Assembly (NCBI GenBank): GCA_965222205.1
Contig: OZ244932.1
Span: 2,666,001 to 2,730,000, forward strand
From: RHLJ01 sp965222205
GTDB lineage: Bacteria > Bacteroidota > Rhodothermia > Balneolales > Balneolaceae
Length of the DNA stretch: 64,000 nucleotides
Direction: 5' to 3'
The translations under genes and the position numbers were made by a program. Position 1 is the first letter of the stretch. Every line of letters starts with the position of its first letter. A model generated the notes under the pieces. That model searched no databases and was not told the DNA's origin. It saw only the letters and a program-made list of their open reading frames with translations. Positions 25,537 to 36,282 of this stretch are shown here, in pieces.

Positions 25537-28137
25537 ATGTTCGATTTAGAAAAAGCAATCAAGGAATGGAAACATAGCCTTCGAAAAAACCGGGGATATG
25601 AGGATGGGGATATCGAAGAACTGGAATCTCACCTCAGAGATCGGATAGATGAACTGATTGATTCGGAGATATCAGAAAAAGAAGCTTTTGAGCTGTCTTC
25701 AGAAGAAATCGGAAATATTGATGTCGTTGGTTCTGAGCTCCACAAAACACGAGCAAAAAAAATCCATTGGGAACAACCGTCTGGTATAGTTGCCCTTTTA
25801 CCCAATTACATAAAAATAGCCTGGAGAAATTTAGTTCACAGAATAGGATATTCGAGTATAAATGTTGTAGGCCTTTCGGTAGGAATAGCTTCCTGTTTAC
25901 TCATCGCTCTTTATGTACAGTATGAGCTGTCTTACGATTCATTTCATGAAAGCCCCGATCGAACGTATCGGGTTCTTCGTGAATTTCAACTTCCTGATTT
26001 AGAAGCAACCATTTCTACTACTCCTCCCGCTCTCGCCCCTACGGCTAAGGAAAATTTTCCTGCAGTAGAAGAAGCTGTTCGGGTTCAAAGTGCAAGTCTC
26101 ACTATAGAGTATGCTGATAAAAAGTTTGTTGAATCTTCTTTTCTAGACGTTGAAGAAGGCTTTTTTGAGATATTCAACTTCCCCTTAATTAAAGGCGAAG
26201 CCGCACTAAATCGTCCGAACACTATTCTTATTACAGAAAGAGCAGCATCAAAATATTTTGGAAATGAAAACCCGGTAGGGAAAACTTTAAAAGTTGCGAG
26301 AAGAGATCTTGAAGTAACTGGCGTTCTAAAAAATCCTCCCGGAAACACCCACCTTCAATTTGATTTCATTGCATCGCTATGGGAGCATGAGCTGTACTGG
26401 GGGCGAAATAATTATACCTCTTACTTTCTGCTTCGCGAAGGTACCGATAAAGAAGAGTTCACTAACCAGCTTGCGGAACTGATTTCGCAAAATGTTGATC
26501 CCGAGGGTACAGAAGCAGGAAACTCATTCATACCTCATTTACAACCTGTTAAAGATATATATCTGGGACAAGGTGTTCAGGTAGATATAGGCTCGGAAGG
26601 AAATATCCAATATCTCTACCTCTTTATTGCACTGGCTATTTTTATTGTCATTTTAGCCTGTATTAACTTCATGAATCTTGCCACAGCACGATCAATGGAG
26701 CGCGCCCGAGAAGTGGGTGTAAGAAAAACATTGGGTGGAAACAGAATCCAGATAGCATTTCAGTTTTTAGGTGAGTCACTTTTAATGGCGATAATTGCAT
26801 CCTTACTTGCCATTCTTATTTGCAAACTTACTCTCCCATTTCTTAATGCTATTGCTGAATCTTCTATTACATTCGGGTTTCTTTTAACTCCTGGGAATCT
26901 GCTGGGGATTTTAACTCTTACGTTACTTACCGGTTTAATTGCAGGATTATATCCGGCATTCATTCTTAGCAATTTTCAACCTTCTAAGGTTCTCAAGGGG
27001 ACATCATTTGCCGGACAAGGAAGCCTACTCAGGAAAAGTCTGGTTGTCTTTCAGTTTACAATCTCAATTGCGCTTCTCGCCGGTACTGGTATCATTTATA
27101 AACAAGTTCACTTTATGAAAAGTAATGGTCTTGGCTTTTCTCCTGAGAATGTAATCCTTGTTGAACAAGCTCAGTTTTTGGGGAACCAACGCTCAACCTT
27201 TAAGGGTGAGCTGGAAAGAATTTCAGGGATTGAGCTTGTTTCTTCCGGTTTTTCAGTTCCAGGTTCTTTTTTTATCAATTCTATGTGGCAAACTGATATC
27301 TCTGGTACAGATGCTTACAATCTGGATTATTCTTTTGTTGATTTCGATTACCTCGAAACGTTAGAATTGGAGCTGGTCGCAGGACGAAGTTTTTCTGCTG
27401 CATTTCCAGCAGATACGTTTAATGTAATTCTAAATGAATCTGCAGTAAAAGATTTTGGATGGACACCGGACGAAGCTGTAAATCATAAGTTGATCCAAGG
27501 TCAGCGTGAATATGATGTAATCGGTGTTGTGAAAGACTTTAACTACCGGTCTCTGCATGCTGAAATATATCCGTTAGCACTTTTTGGTCCCCGAAGATTC
27601 CCGAGGTATATCGTAGCCAGAGTTACTGAAGAGGCTTCTCTTCCACAAATCATAGAAAACATCGACTCTGAATGGAAAAATCTGTCTTCCCTTCCATTGG
27701 AGTACTCATTTTTAGCGGATGATTTACAAGCCCAATATGAAGCAGAAGATAATTTAATGCAAGTCTTCAGTGTGTTCGCGGGTCTGGCAATTTTTATTGG
27801 TTGTTTAGGATTGCTTGGTTTGGCTGCTTTTATGGTTGCCAAACGAACAAAAGAAATTGGAGTCAGAAAAGTCTTAGGTGCTACATCCACACAAGTTGTA
27901 CGCTTGATAAGTACCGATCTAATAAGATTAGTGACGATCGGTTTTTTTGTAGCAATACCTCTTTCGTGGTTTCTAATGAGCCAATGGCTCAAAGATTTTG
28001 CTTACAGAACAGAGATTAGCTGGTGGATTTTTCTACTTGCGGGGCTAATTGCTCTTACCATATCTCTTTTAACAGTAAGTGGGCAGGCATTACGTGCGGC
28101 ATATATGAATCCAGTAAATAGCTTAAAAAGTGAATAA
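25537..28137 (+). CDS. ABC-type permease, MacB/FtsX fold with prefix domain (copy 2 of 5)
   Basis: 866 residues from the ATG at 25537, chosen because all five paralogues begin MFDLE; an ATG three codons earlier overlaps the stop of copy 1. Same domain order as copy 1: prefix domain (1-75, 'FDLEKAIKEWKHSLRKN'), MacB core, FtsX helices, and a repeat of both. The FtsX signature 'INFMNLATARSMERAREVG' and C-terminal 'RTKEIGVRKVLGA' are well kept. The start codon follows the previous stop by one base, consistent with translational coupling. Confidence 0.9.
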   Translation: MFDLEKAIKEWKHSLRKNRGYEDGDIEELESHLRDRIDELIDSEISEKEAFELSSEEIGNIDVVGSELHKTRAKKIHWEQPSGIVALLPNYIKIAWRNLVHRIGYSSINVVGLSVGIASCLLIALYVQYELSYDSFHESPDRTYRVLREFQLPDLEATISTTPPALAPTAKENFPAVEEAVRVQSASLTIEYADKKFVESSFLDVEEGFFEIFNFPLIKGEAALNRPNTILITERAASKYFGNENPVGKTLKVARRDLEVTGVLKNPPGNTHLQFDFIASLWEHELYWGRNNYTSYFLLREGTDKEEFTNQLAELISQNVDPEGTEAGNSFIPHLQPVKDIYLGQGVQVDIGSEGNIQYLYLFIALAIFIVILACINFMNLATARSMERAREVGVRKTLGGNRIQIAFQFLGESLLMAIIASLLAILICKLTLPFLNAIAESSITFGFLLTPGNLLGILTLTLLTGLIAGLYPAFILSNFQPSKVLKGTSFAGQGSLLRKSLVVFQFTISIALLAGTGIIYKQVHFMKSNGLGFSPENVILVEQAQFLGNQRSTFKGELERISGIELVSSGFSVPGSFFINSMWQTDISGTDAYNLDYSFVDFDYLETLELELVAGRSFSAAFPADTFNVILNESAVKDFGWTPDEAVNHKLIQGQREYDVIGVVKDFNYRSLHAEIYPLALFGPRRFPRYIVARVTEEASLPQIIENIDSEWKNLSSLPLEYSFLADDLQAQYEAEDNLMQVFSVFAGLAIFIGCLGLLGLAAFMVAKRTKEIGVRKVLGATSTQVVRLISTDLIRLVTIGFFVAIPLSWFLMSQWLKDFAYRTEISWWIFLLAGLIALTISLLTVSGQALRAAYMNPVNSLKSE

Positions 28138-28138
28138 C

Positions 28139-30787
28139 ATGTTCGATTTAGAAAAAACAATCAAAAACTGGAAAAGAAAACTCCGAAAAAACTCGGGGTA
28201 TGAAGACGGTGATATTGAAGAGTTGGAGTCTCATCTCAGAGACCGGATAGATGAGCTGATTGAGGCGGGAGTGTCAGAGAATGAAGCTTTCGAAAACGCC
28301 TCCACCGAAATTGGAAATGTAAAAGAAGTAGCAACTGAGTTCTATAAAGCCTCTACTACAAAACCATATCTGGATAATTCCTCCGGGATGAATTGGGGGA
28401 TTCTGAATAATTTCATCAAAATATCCAGAAGAAACTTATTCAGAAATAAACTCTATGCGTCTTTAAATATTCTGGGATTGGTAATTGGTATTACCAGTGC
28501 GCTGTTTATCTACCTCTTTATCCAGAATGAACTAAGCTATGACACTTTTCATGAGAAAGGAGATCGCATTTATAAGGTTCATCGTATGATGGAAAGACCC
28601 GAAGGAACTGAACTGGTAGGCATTACTTCAAATCCATTTAAAGCCGGCTTGGAAACTGAGTTTCCTGCTATGATAGAAATGGGGGCAACTCTGGGGCCGG
28701 GAGATGGCGTAGTTAGTATTGACGACCAGAATTTTATGGAGTCGCGTTTATATATGGCGGATAAAAATTTCTTCCAGGTATTTACTTATCCGTTTATTGC
28801 GGGCAATCCGGAAACAGCGCTGGTTGAACCTTATACAGTTGTACTGTCGAAAGAAACTGCTCAAAAATACTTTGGGGATGAGAATCCCATTGGGAAAAAT
28901 ATAATTATTGATGGCGAAGACAGCTTCGAAGTAACCGGAGTTTTTGAAGTTCCTGAAGGAGCTAAAAGTCATGTTAACTTTGATCTGGCTGTAAGCATTA
29001 TCACCTTTAGCGATTATAATTTTTATAACCAGTGGGGTTGGAATCAGGTTCATACGTATGTGCTGCTAAGTGAAGGAGTACAACTTGCAGATATTGAGCC
29101 CCAGTTGCCCGCTTTTATGGATAAATATTTCGGGGAGAATATGGCTGAAATGAATCGCCGTATTGACCTGAACCTGATGCCACTTGAAGAAGTCTACTTT
29201 TCAAATTTTCTAGCATTCGACTGGCAGGTTGAACATGGCGATAAAAATGTAATTTATATCTTCGGAATTATCGCAATCCTGATAATCGTAGTAGCAGGAG
29301 TTAACTTCATAAACCTTGCAACCGCCAGGTCTGTTAGCCGGGCTAAAGAGGTTGGTGTGAGAAAAACATTAGGCGCTCAACGATCAATCCTGTTCACTCA
29401 GTTTATGTCAGAAGCTTTTCTGATGGCCTTTTTTGCCGGATTTATCTCTTTTGCTCTCGTTTACTTTTTGCTTCCCCCTTTTGAACAAATGATTGGTACT
29501 TCCATCTCAATTAATCTTTTTTCTCCTGAAATTCTCCTTACAACGTTCTCAATCCTGGTGCTAACGGGCTTTTTAGCCGGAGTATATCCTGCCATTTTTC
29601 TTTCTTCATTCAAACCAATAAAAGCATTGAAAGAAAAAATCAGTTTTGGTACTTCCCAGGTAGTAACAAGAAAAGGACTGATTATCTTTCAGTTTGCGAT
29701 ATCGAGCTTGCTGATTATTGGAGTTTCAATCGTTAATAAGCAGCTGGATTATATCTCCAATAAATCACTTGGATTTCAACCAGAACAATTGCTGGATATC
29801 TCCCTGAATAACTCTACCGCCCGTAGCAATATCCCACAAATGCTGGAGCAGTTAAAAACGATCCCCGGTATTGAAGAAGCGAGTGTAATGTCAGGATCTC
29901 CGGGTGGTTTTTTTGATAATTACTCGTTTGATGTAGCAGGTTATGAAGATCCTTTAACAATGAACACCCTCTTCATCGATGACAGTTTTTCCGAGGTTTT
30001 TGATTTGGAAATGGTAGCTGGCAGAGATTTTGACAGGGCTTATTCCACAGATTCGGCTTCCGCCATTGTCATAAATCAAAAAGCAGCTGAATTCCTGGGA
30101 TGGACCAATGAAGAAGCTATTGGGAAAGAAATCCGAAATATGAATCTAAGTAATGACGAGATACGGACAGTAATCGGTGTTGTCGAAGACTTCCACTTTG
30201 CTTCCTTACATCATCAGATTGAACCATTGGCTATTTCGATGAAAAGAGACTACCGAAACCTGGTAGTTAAAGTGAGCACAGAAAATATTTCCGGTTTGCT
30301 TCCTCAGATCAATGAAATATGGAATAATTTCTCACCACTATATCCAATCGAGTACCGGTTTGTGAACGAACAATTTGCTCAACTTTACGAAAGTGATACG
30401 CGTCAACGAAAAGTCTTCTTCGCCTTTTCAATAATAGCTATTGTTATTGCTTGTTTAGGGCTATTTGGGCTTGCTACTTTCAATGCAGAGAAACGAAGCA
30501 AAGAAATGGGAATCCGTAAAATTCTCGGTGCCACAATCAGCGATCTGCTTTTAACTTTCAATAAAGAAGTCCTCATTATAATCAGTATCTCTTTCTTAAT
30601 TGCAGTGCCGGTAACCTACTTTCTTGCAGAAGAATGGCTACAAAACTATGCGTACCGAATCAATAATGATATGTACAGCTACATTATAGCAGGAATAGTG
30701 GTGATGGTATTGGCAATTATAACAGTAAGCTATCAAACGGTTAAAGTTGCCTGGTCGAACCCGGTAGATAGCCTGAAGGATGAATAA
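28139..30787 (+). CDS. ABC-type permease, MacB/FtsX fold with prefix domain (copy 3 of 5)
   Basis: 882 residues from the ATG at 28139, one base after the stop of copy 2. Prefix domain 'FDLEKTIKNWKRKLRKNSG' (2-20), then two MacB-core/FtsX halves; 'VNFINLATARSVSRAKEVG' and 'KRSKEMGIRKILGA' mark the cytoplasmic coupling regions that would contact an ATPase. The periplasmic domains differ from the neighbours much more than the membrane parts, so each copy may handle a different ligand. Confidence 0.9.
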   Translation: MFDLEKTIKNWKRKLRKNSGYEDGDIEELESHLRDRIDELIEAGVSENEAFENASTEIGNVKEVATEFYKASTTKPYLDNSSGMNWGILNNFIKISRRNLFRNKLYASLNILGLVIGITSALFIYLFIQNELSYDTFHEKGDRIYKVHRMMERPEGTELVGITSNPFKAGLETEFPAMIEMGATLGPGDGVVSIDDQNFMESRLYMADKNFFQVFTYPFIAGNPETALVEPYTVVLSKETAQKYFGDENPIGKNIIIDGEDSFEVTGVFEVPEGAKSHVNFDLAVSIITFSDYNFYNQWGWNQVHTYVLLSEGVQLADIEPQLPAFMDKYFGENMAEMNRRIDLNLMPLEEVYFSNFLAFDWQVEHGDKNVIYIFGIIAILIIVVAGVNFINLATARSVSRAKEVGVRKTLGAQRSILFTQFMSEAFLMAFFAGFISFALVYFLLPPFEQMIGTSISINLFSPEILLTTFSILVLTGFLAGVYPAIFLSSFKPIKALKEKISFGTSQVVTRKGLIIFQFAISSLLIIGVSIVNKQLDYISNKSLGFQPEQLLDISLNNSTARSNIPQMLEQLKTIPGIEEASVMSGSPGGFFDNYSFDVAGYEDPLTMNTLFIDDSFSEVFDLEMVAGRDFDRAYSTDSASAIVINQKAAEFLGWTNEEAIGKEIRNMNLSNDEIRTVIGVVEDFHFASLHHQIEPLAISMKRDYRNLVVKVSTENISGLLPQINEIWNNFSPLYPIEYRFVNEQFAQLYESDTRQRKVFFAFSIIAIVIACLGLFGLATFNAEKRSKEMGIRKILGATISDLLLTFNKEVLIIISISFLIAVPVTYFLAEEWLQNYAYRINNDMYSYIIAGIVVMVLAIITVSYQTVKVAWSNPVDSLKDE

Positions 30788-30797
30788 GAGTACATTT

Positions 30798-33455
30798 ATG
30801 TTTGATTTAGAACAAGCTATCAAAGAATGGAAACTGAATCTTCGGAAAAACCCGGGATATGAGGACGGTGATATTGAAGAACTGGAATCTCACCTGCTTG
30901 ATGAGATTGAACACCTAAAGCAAGAAGGTTTTCCCATAAAAGAAGCTTTCATTAAAGCTGTAAATGAGATTGGCGAGGTTAGTTCGGTTGGTACTGAGTT
31001 TTATAAGACAAGATCCACAAAGAATAACCCAACCCCACCTTGGCAACAAAAAGCATGGATTCCATCACTACTGCCAAACTATATGAAAATTGGTTTTCGA
31101 AATCTCTACCGCGATTCAGGAAACTCATTCATAAATATTTTTGGGCTGTCTATGGCCCTCATCTGCTGCATAGTTATTTTCTCTTATGTTCGGCAGGAAC
31201 TCACTTTTGATCGTTTCCATGAAAACCCGGAACAAATTTATCGCCTCACATTCCAGGAAATTAACCGCCCCGGAGCCCGGCATTTTGCAACAACCTCCCC
31301 CCCAATGGGACCCGCGTTGCTTGAAACCTACCCTGAAATTGAAGAAGTAGTACGATTTCGTTTTGTAGACAGCAATATTATCCAACATGAAGATGTGCAG
31401 TTTTATGAATATGATGTTGCCTATGCCGACTCTTCTTTTCTCACCATGTTTAATTTCCCACTGAAACAGGGTAATCCGAATACAGCACTTGATGAGATAA
31501 ACTCGGTGATTCTTACAAGTGAAATGGCAGAAAAATATTTCGGCGAAGAGAACCCGGTAGGTAAATCGTTAACTCTTGATAATATTACAACTTTAACTGT
31601 TACAGGAGTTCTGGATCCTATCGACCAGAATACTCATCTGAAGTTTGATTGTATAATCAGCTTTCAATCCTTTTCCGCTCCCCCCGGGTATCCGGTTACG
31701 GTAGAAAGCTGGGGCTGGGTCTCATTTTACACCTATGTTCAGCTTAGGGAAGGTACTAATCCAGAAGAATTAGAAGCCAAATTTAAAGACTTCTTAGTTA
31801 CTAATATGGGAGCTGATGTCGGTGAAAACAGGATTCTCCACCTTCAACCGCTTTCAGAAGTTTATCTCAATTCTGATCTCCAGAATGCCAGCACGAACCT
31901 ATTAACAGGAAACCGTGGATATATTTTGGGGATGTCTGCTGTGGCCGCTTTTTTACTCCTGATTGCATGCTTTAATTTCATGAACCTAAGCACGGCTCAA
32001 TCTATACGGAGGGGAAAAGAAGTTGGAGTTCGCAAAACGTTAGGTGCGCGAAGATCTGGCCTGATTCGCCAGTTTCTTGGAGAATCAATTCTAATGGCAT
32101 TTCTGAGCATAATACTTGCTATGCTCTTCGTCATTCCGTTTTCAAAGTTTGTCTCATCACTATTAGGAATGGAGCTCGGTATTAATATTGAGGACTTCAG
32201 ATTCATCGTTCCTGTTTTTCTGGTAATTGGTTTAGTTCTTGGAGTAATTTCGGGATTATACCCTGCATTGGTCATGTCTTCATTTAAACCAACTAAAGTG
32301 CTTAAGGGCGATTTCTTCCGCAAAAAATCAAGTTTTGATATTCGAACAGTATTAGTCGTTGCTCAGTTTTCTATTGCCATACTTCTAATCACAGGTAGTT
32401 TTATAATTCGTCAACAGATTCAATTTATCCAACAGAGAGACCTAGGTTTTGAGCAAGACCAAATTGTAGTTCTTCACATGGACGGACGAGAGCTTACCCG
32501 CCGTTATGATTTGATTCGACAGCAGATTCAATCCAATCCTCATGTTATTAGCGCCGGAATGGGTGGAGGTTTACTTGATGGCGATAACGGCAGCGTGCCC
32601 GTCTTCTCCCGGGATGCGGAAGACGAAGAAGGATATCCTATGAATATCTATGGTGCTCACTTCGGTTATTTTGAAACGATGGGTATTGAATTTATTGAAG
32701 GCAGGGGGTTCGATGAATCGTATTCGACTGATGCAACTAGTGGAATCATTTTAAATGAAGCTGCTGCAGAGATATTCGGTTGGGATAACCCAATTGGAAA
32801 ACATATTCAGGTTGATCAAATCACTGAGGGTCAGATTATCGGCATAACCAAAGATTTCAATTTTGCCTCATTACACCGGGAAATACAACCTTTGGTAATG
32901 TATATCCCACCCACCAATATGGAAAATTTATTTGTGCGGGTTCGTCCGGGTAATGCCAACACCATCCTTACTTCTCTTGAGGAAACCTGGGGAGAAGCAG
33001 TCCCTGACTTCCCTTTCCATTTCCGTTTTTTAGATGAGCATCTGGATGAAATGTATCAGGCTGATCAACGGTTCTTCAAACTGGTTTCAGCGTTTACTAT
33101 TCTAACTATACTGATCGCGTGTCTTGGATTATATGGTCTTATTAGTTACTTCATCCTTCAACGTACTAAGGAGATTGGCATTCGAAAAGTTTTGGGAGCA
33201 TCTGTTCTTCAGATAGCTTTTTTACTCTCAAAGAAATTCATTTTTCTGGTCGCGATAGCCAACCTGATCGCTTGGCCGGTTACCTGGTATCTAATGCAAA
33301 ACTGGATGCAAAACTTTGCTTACCAGATTGATATAAGTCTTTTCGTTTATCTAATCTCCGGTCTAATTGCCCTTGGGATAGCCTGGTTAACGATGAGTTA
33401 TAAATCAATAAAGGCGGCTCTGATGAATCCCGTTAAAAGTTTAAAAAGTGAATAA
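30798..33455 (+). CDS. ABC-type permease, MacB/FtsX fold with prefix domain (copy 4 of 5)
   Basis: 885 residues from the ATG at 30798 (MFDLEQAIKEW). An earlier ATG at 30780 overlaps the copy-3 stop and would add six residues. Same double MacB/FtsX plan; the linker 'NNPTPPWQQKAWIPSLLPNY' is nearly the same as in copy 1, whereas copies 2, 3 and 5 differ, suggesting that copies 1 and 4 are closer or have exchanged sequence. 'QRTKEIGIRKVLGA' marks the last coupling loop. The gap to copy 3 is ten bases. Confidence 0.9.
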   Translation: MFDLEQAIKEWKLNLRKNPGYEDGDIEELESHLLDEIEHLKQEGFPIKEAFIKAVNEIGEVSSVGTEFYKTRSTKNNPTPPWQQKAWIPSLLPNYMKIGFRNLYRDSGNSFINIFGLSMALICCIVIFSYVRQELTFDRFHENPEQIYRLTFQEINRPGARHFATTSPPMGPALLETYPEIEEVVRFRFVDSNIIQHEDVQFYEYDVAYADSSFLTMFNFPLKQGNPNTALDEINSVILTSEMAEKYFGEENPVGKSLTLDNITTLTVTGVLDPIDQNTHLKFDCIISFQSFSAPPGYPVTVESWGWVSFYTYVQLREGTNPEELEAKFKDFLVTNMGADVGENRILHLQPLSEVYLNSDLQNASTNLLTGNRGYILGMSAVAAFLLLIACFNFMNLSTAQSIRRGKEVGVRKTLGARRSGLIRQFLGESILMAFLSIILAMLFVIPFSKFVSSLLGMELGINIEDFRFIVPVFLVIGLVLGVISGLYPALVMSSFKPTKVLKGDFFRKKSSFDIRTVLVVAQFSIAILLITGSFIIRQQIQFIQQRDLGFEQDQIVVLHMDGRELTRRYDLIRQQIQSNPHVISAGMGGGLLDGDNGSVPVFSRDAEDEEGYPMNIYGAHFGYFETMGIEFIEGRGFDESYSTDATSGIILNEAAAEIFGWDNPIGKHIQVDQITEGQIIGITKDFNFASLHREIQPLVMYIPPTNMENLFVRVRPGNANTILTSLEETWGEAVPDFPFHFRFLDEHLDEMYQADQRFFKLVSAFTILTILIACLGLYGLISYFILQRTKEIGIRKVLGASVLQIAFLLSKKFIFLVAIANLIAWPVTWYLMQNWMQNFAYQIDISLFVYLISGLIALGIAWLTMSYKSIKAALMNPVKSLKSE

Positions 33456-33456
33456 C

Positions 33457-36135
33457 ATGTTTGATTTAGAAAATGCAATTTCAAAATGGAAACAAAACCT
33501 AAGAAAGAATACCGAATATGAAGACGGGGATATTGAAGAATTAGAATCCCATTTACGAGACAGAGTTGACTCCTTAGAGGATCAAGGTCACTACTCTGAA
33601 AATGCTTTTAGAATTACTCTTGAAGAACTAGGTGAACTGGAAGATTTGACTTATGAATTCAAGAAAAGCAAAGAGTCGTTATCAAAGTCGACTAACCTTA
33701 ATATATATGCTCAATTACTGTACCTAATACCTAGTTTTTTTAGTTCAGGTGTAAGAAATATAGTAAAGCGTAAAGGAATCTCTTTTTTAAATGTTTTTGG
33801 GTTGTCGGTAGGAATAGCGGCAGCCATACTAATAGCTCAATTTGTCCTATTTGAATACAGCTATGATTCTTTTCATAAGAATAAAGATCGTGTTTATAGG
33901 GTAACCTTAACCAGTTATCAAAACGGAGCTTTTGCGTGGGAGTCTGCAACATCCTATCCGGCAATAGCGCCTGAAGTTTTTAGAACATTTCCTGAAATAG
34001 AATCCGCTGTTAGATTATATCCGGGACGGGGAGTGTTTTCTTTCTCAGATGAAAATGGCTCGACCATTTCCTTTAGAGAAGAACATGGGTTTTATGCGGA
34101 CTCAGGGTTTTTTGATGTTTTCTCGTTAGATCTAATTTCCGGAAGTATTAAAAGTGCTCTTCATGCGCCTTATAATATTATTATATCTGAATCTATGGCA
34201 AAAAAGTATTTCAATGATTCAGAGCCAATTGGTGAAACTTTGACGCTTGATAATGTAACAGAGTTTGCTGTTTCAGGAGTTTTTGAAGATTACCCTGAAA
34301 ACTCCCATCTGGAAATTGACTATTTACTTTCCTTCAGCACATTAGAAATTCTTCGAGGAGATGCAGTAAATACCAGTTGGGGATGGTACTCCTTTTATAC
34401 CTACTTGCTTCTAAAAGATGGCGTTTCTCCCACTCATGTTTCCAGCAAGTTTCCAGAGTTACTTGCCTCAAACAAAAGTGACTATTATCAGGAATCCGGA
34501 AATAGAGAAGAGCTTTCACTACAGCCACTTACAGATATTTATCTATTCTCTCAACTCAATGAAGAAGCAGGGGTATCTGGCAATGGATATGTACTTAAAT
34601 ACCTGGTTATAATTGGAATTATTATTCTGTTAATTGCCTGGATTAATTATGTAAATCTAACCACAGCTAAATCTATTGATCGCGCTAAAGAAGTAGGCAT
34701 TAGAAAAACTTCAGGAGCTACCAGACCTCAGTTGATTTTTCAATTTCTTGGCGAATCTTTATTGATGAATTTCCTGGCTTGTATAATTGCTATTCTTTTG
34801 GCGTACCTGTTCTTCCCTTTCTTGAGTCAATATTCTGCAAAACTTCATAGTTTTTACCTGTTATCGAACAGCTTGTTCTGGATACTTCTAGGACTTGGGG
34901 TAGTTACCGGAACGCTTTTTTCCGGGCTGTATCCTGCTTTTATTCTTTCCTCATTTTTACCTAGTTCCATCTTAAAGGGCTCTCTTAAACATTCCTCAAA
35001 AGGAATAAATCTGCGACGTGGATTAGTAACCTTTCAATTTGCTATCTCGCTAATTCTAATAGTGATAACTATTACGATATTCAAACAGGTAGAATATATG
35101 AGAAATCAGGAAATGGGGATCAACATCGAGCAGAAACTTGTAGTCAGAGGACCCGTTCAAAACGAACAAGACAACTCTTTTCCGATAAGGTTTGAGCAGC
35201 TTAAGAGTGATTTAAAATCGGTATCAGGTGTGTATGGTGTATCTAATTCATCTTATGTGCCGGGACAGGAGATTCGATGGACGACTCGTATGTCTCGTGA
35301 TGATATTCAATCCGCTATAGAAAATACTGTATATATGTCTGCTATTGACTACAATTTTGTGCCAGAATATGACCTAAGTCTACTTGCTGGAAGAAATTTC
35401 TCTGAAGCCTTTCCAACAGATACTCAAGCGATACTCATTAACAGAGAAGCGATGAATCTGTTTGGTTTTTCCTCACCAGATGATGCTATTCAGCAATCTC
35501 TTAGTGAATATACCATAGTTGGTGTTTTTGATAATTACTATCAATCAGGATTAAATCATCCATTTATTCCTATGGTCTTACAACTCCAAACCAACGAATC
35601 CAGATTCATTACCCTCAGAGTAGAAAACACTTCTGTTCAACAAACATTATCTTCGATAGAGCAAACGTATTATAACATTTTTGAAGAAAGCCCTTTCGAG
35701 TTTTTCTTTTTAGATTCTTATTTCGATCGGTTATATCAATCCGATCAACAGTTTGGGAGCGTATTTTCCGTCTTTTCTTTACTCGCCATTTTCATTTCAT
35801 GTCTTGGTTTGTTTGGGCTTGCTTCACTGATAATCAGCCACCGGAAGAAAGAAATAGGTATCAGAAAAGTACTCGGGGCAAATATTTTTCATACTTCAAC
35901 AATCTTATTAAATGAGTTTTGGAAGCTTCTGATAATTGCTGCTTTTATTAGTTTTCCAATTGCTTATATAATCGCTGGTTCCTGGCTGAAAAGTTTCCCA
36001 AATAGAATTGATGTAAGCTATAGTATTTTCTTTTTTGCCTTTTTGGCCATCCTATTGTTTACTATTGCAAGTATAAGCTATCATTTAATATTAAGTATCA
36101 GGATCAAGCCTGTCGAATCATTGAAATCTGAATAA
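33457..36135 (+). CDS. ABC-type permease, MacB/FtsX fold with prefix domain (copy 5 of 5)
   Basis: 892 residues from the ATG at 33457, one base after the copy-4 stop. Prefix domain 'FDLENAISKWKQNLRKNTE', double MacB/FtsX halves. It is the most divergent copy and visibly more AT-rich: the first FtsX signature reads 'WINYVNLTTAKSIDRAKEVG' and the last loop 'HRKKEIGIRKVLGA'. It ends the cluster; the next gene is 147 bases on and has its own promoter-like element. Confidence 0.9.
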   Translation: MFDLENAISKWKQNLRKNTEYEDGDIEELESHLRDRVDSLEDQGHYSENAFRITLEELGELEDLTYEFKKSKESLSKSTNLNIYAQLLYLIPSFFSSGVRNIVKRKGISFLNVFGLSVGIAAAILIAQFVLFEYSYDSFHKNKDRVYRVTLTSYQNGAFAWESATSYPAIAPEVFRTFPEIESAVRLYPGRGVFSFSDENGSTISFREEHGFYADSGFFDVFSLDLISGSIKSALHAPYNIIISESMAKKYFNDSEPIGETLTLDNVTEFAVSGVFEDYPENSHLEIDYLLSFSTLEILRGDAVNTSWGWYSFYTYLLLKDGVSPTHVSSKFPELLASNKSDYYQESGNREELSLQPLTDIYLFSQLNEEAGVSGNGYVLKYLVIIGIIILLIAWINYVNLTTAKSIDRAKEVGIRKTSGATRPQLIFQFLGESLLMNFLACIIAILLAYLFFPFLSQYSAKLHSFYLLSNSLFWILLGLGVVTGTLFSGLYPAFILSSFLPSSILKGSLKHSSKGINLRRGLVTFQFAISLILIVITITIFKQVEYMRNQEMGINIEQKLVVRGPVQNEQDNSFPIRFEQLKSDLKSVSGVYGVSNSSYVPGQEIRWTTRMSRDDIQSAIENTVYMSAIDYNFVPEYDLSLLAGRNFSEAFPTDTQAILINREAMNLFGFSSPDDAIQQSLSEYTIVGVFDNYYQSGLNHPFIPMVLQLQTNESRFITLRVENTSVQQTLSSIEQTYYNIFEESPFEFFFLDSYFDRLYQSDQQFGSVFSVFSLLAIFISCLGLFGLASLIISHRKKEIGIRKVLGANIFHTSTILLNEFWKLLIIAAFISFPIAYIIAGSWLKSFPNRIDVSYSIFFFAFLAILLFTIASISYHLILSIRIKPVESLKSE

Positions 36136-36225
36136 TATCAATGTTCAAAATCGAACACCTATTGTTGATTTCCGAACACTTTTCTGGCTTTTATCACCAA
36201 ATAAAGCCCAAAATTAGCTGTCCTG

Positions 36226-36233
36226 TAACTTTG
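36226..36233 (+). promoter_or_regulatory. Bacteroidota-type -7 element TAACTTTG
   Basis: Matches the TANNTTTG -7 consensus of Bacteroidota primary sigma factor, 50 bases upstream of the small gene at 36283. The same octamer stands upstream of the mechanosensitive-channel gene at 40515. No clear -33 TTTG could be assigned. Confidence 0.35.
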
Positions 36234-36282
36234 GTATGATTGTTGACGTTTAGTTTTCAGATTTAATTAACCCCACGCAATT

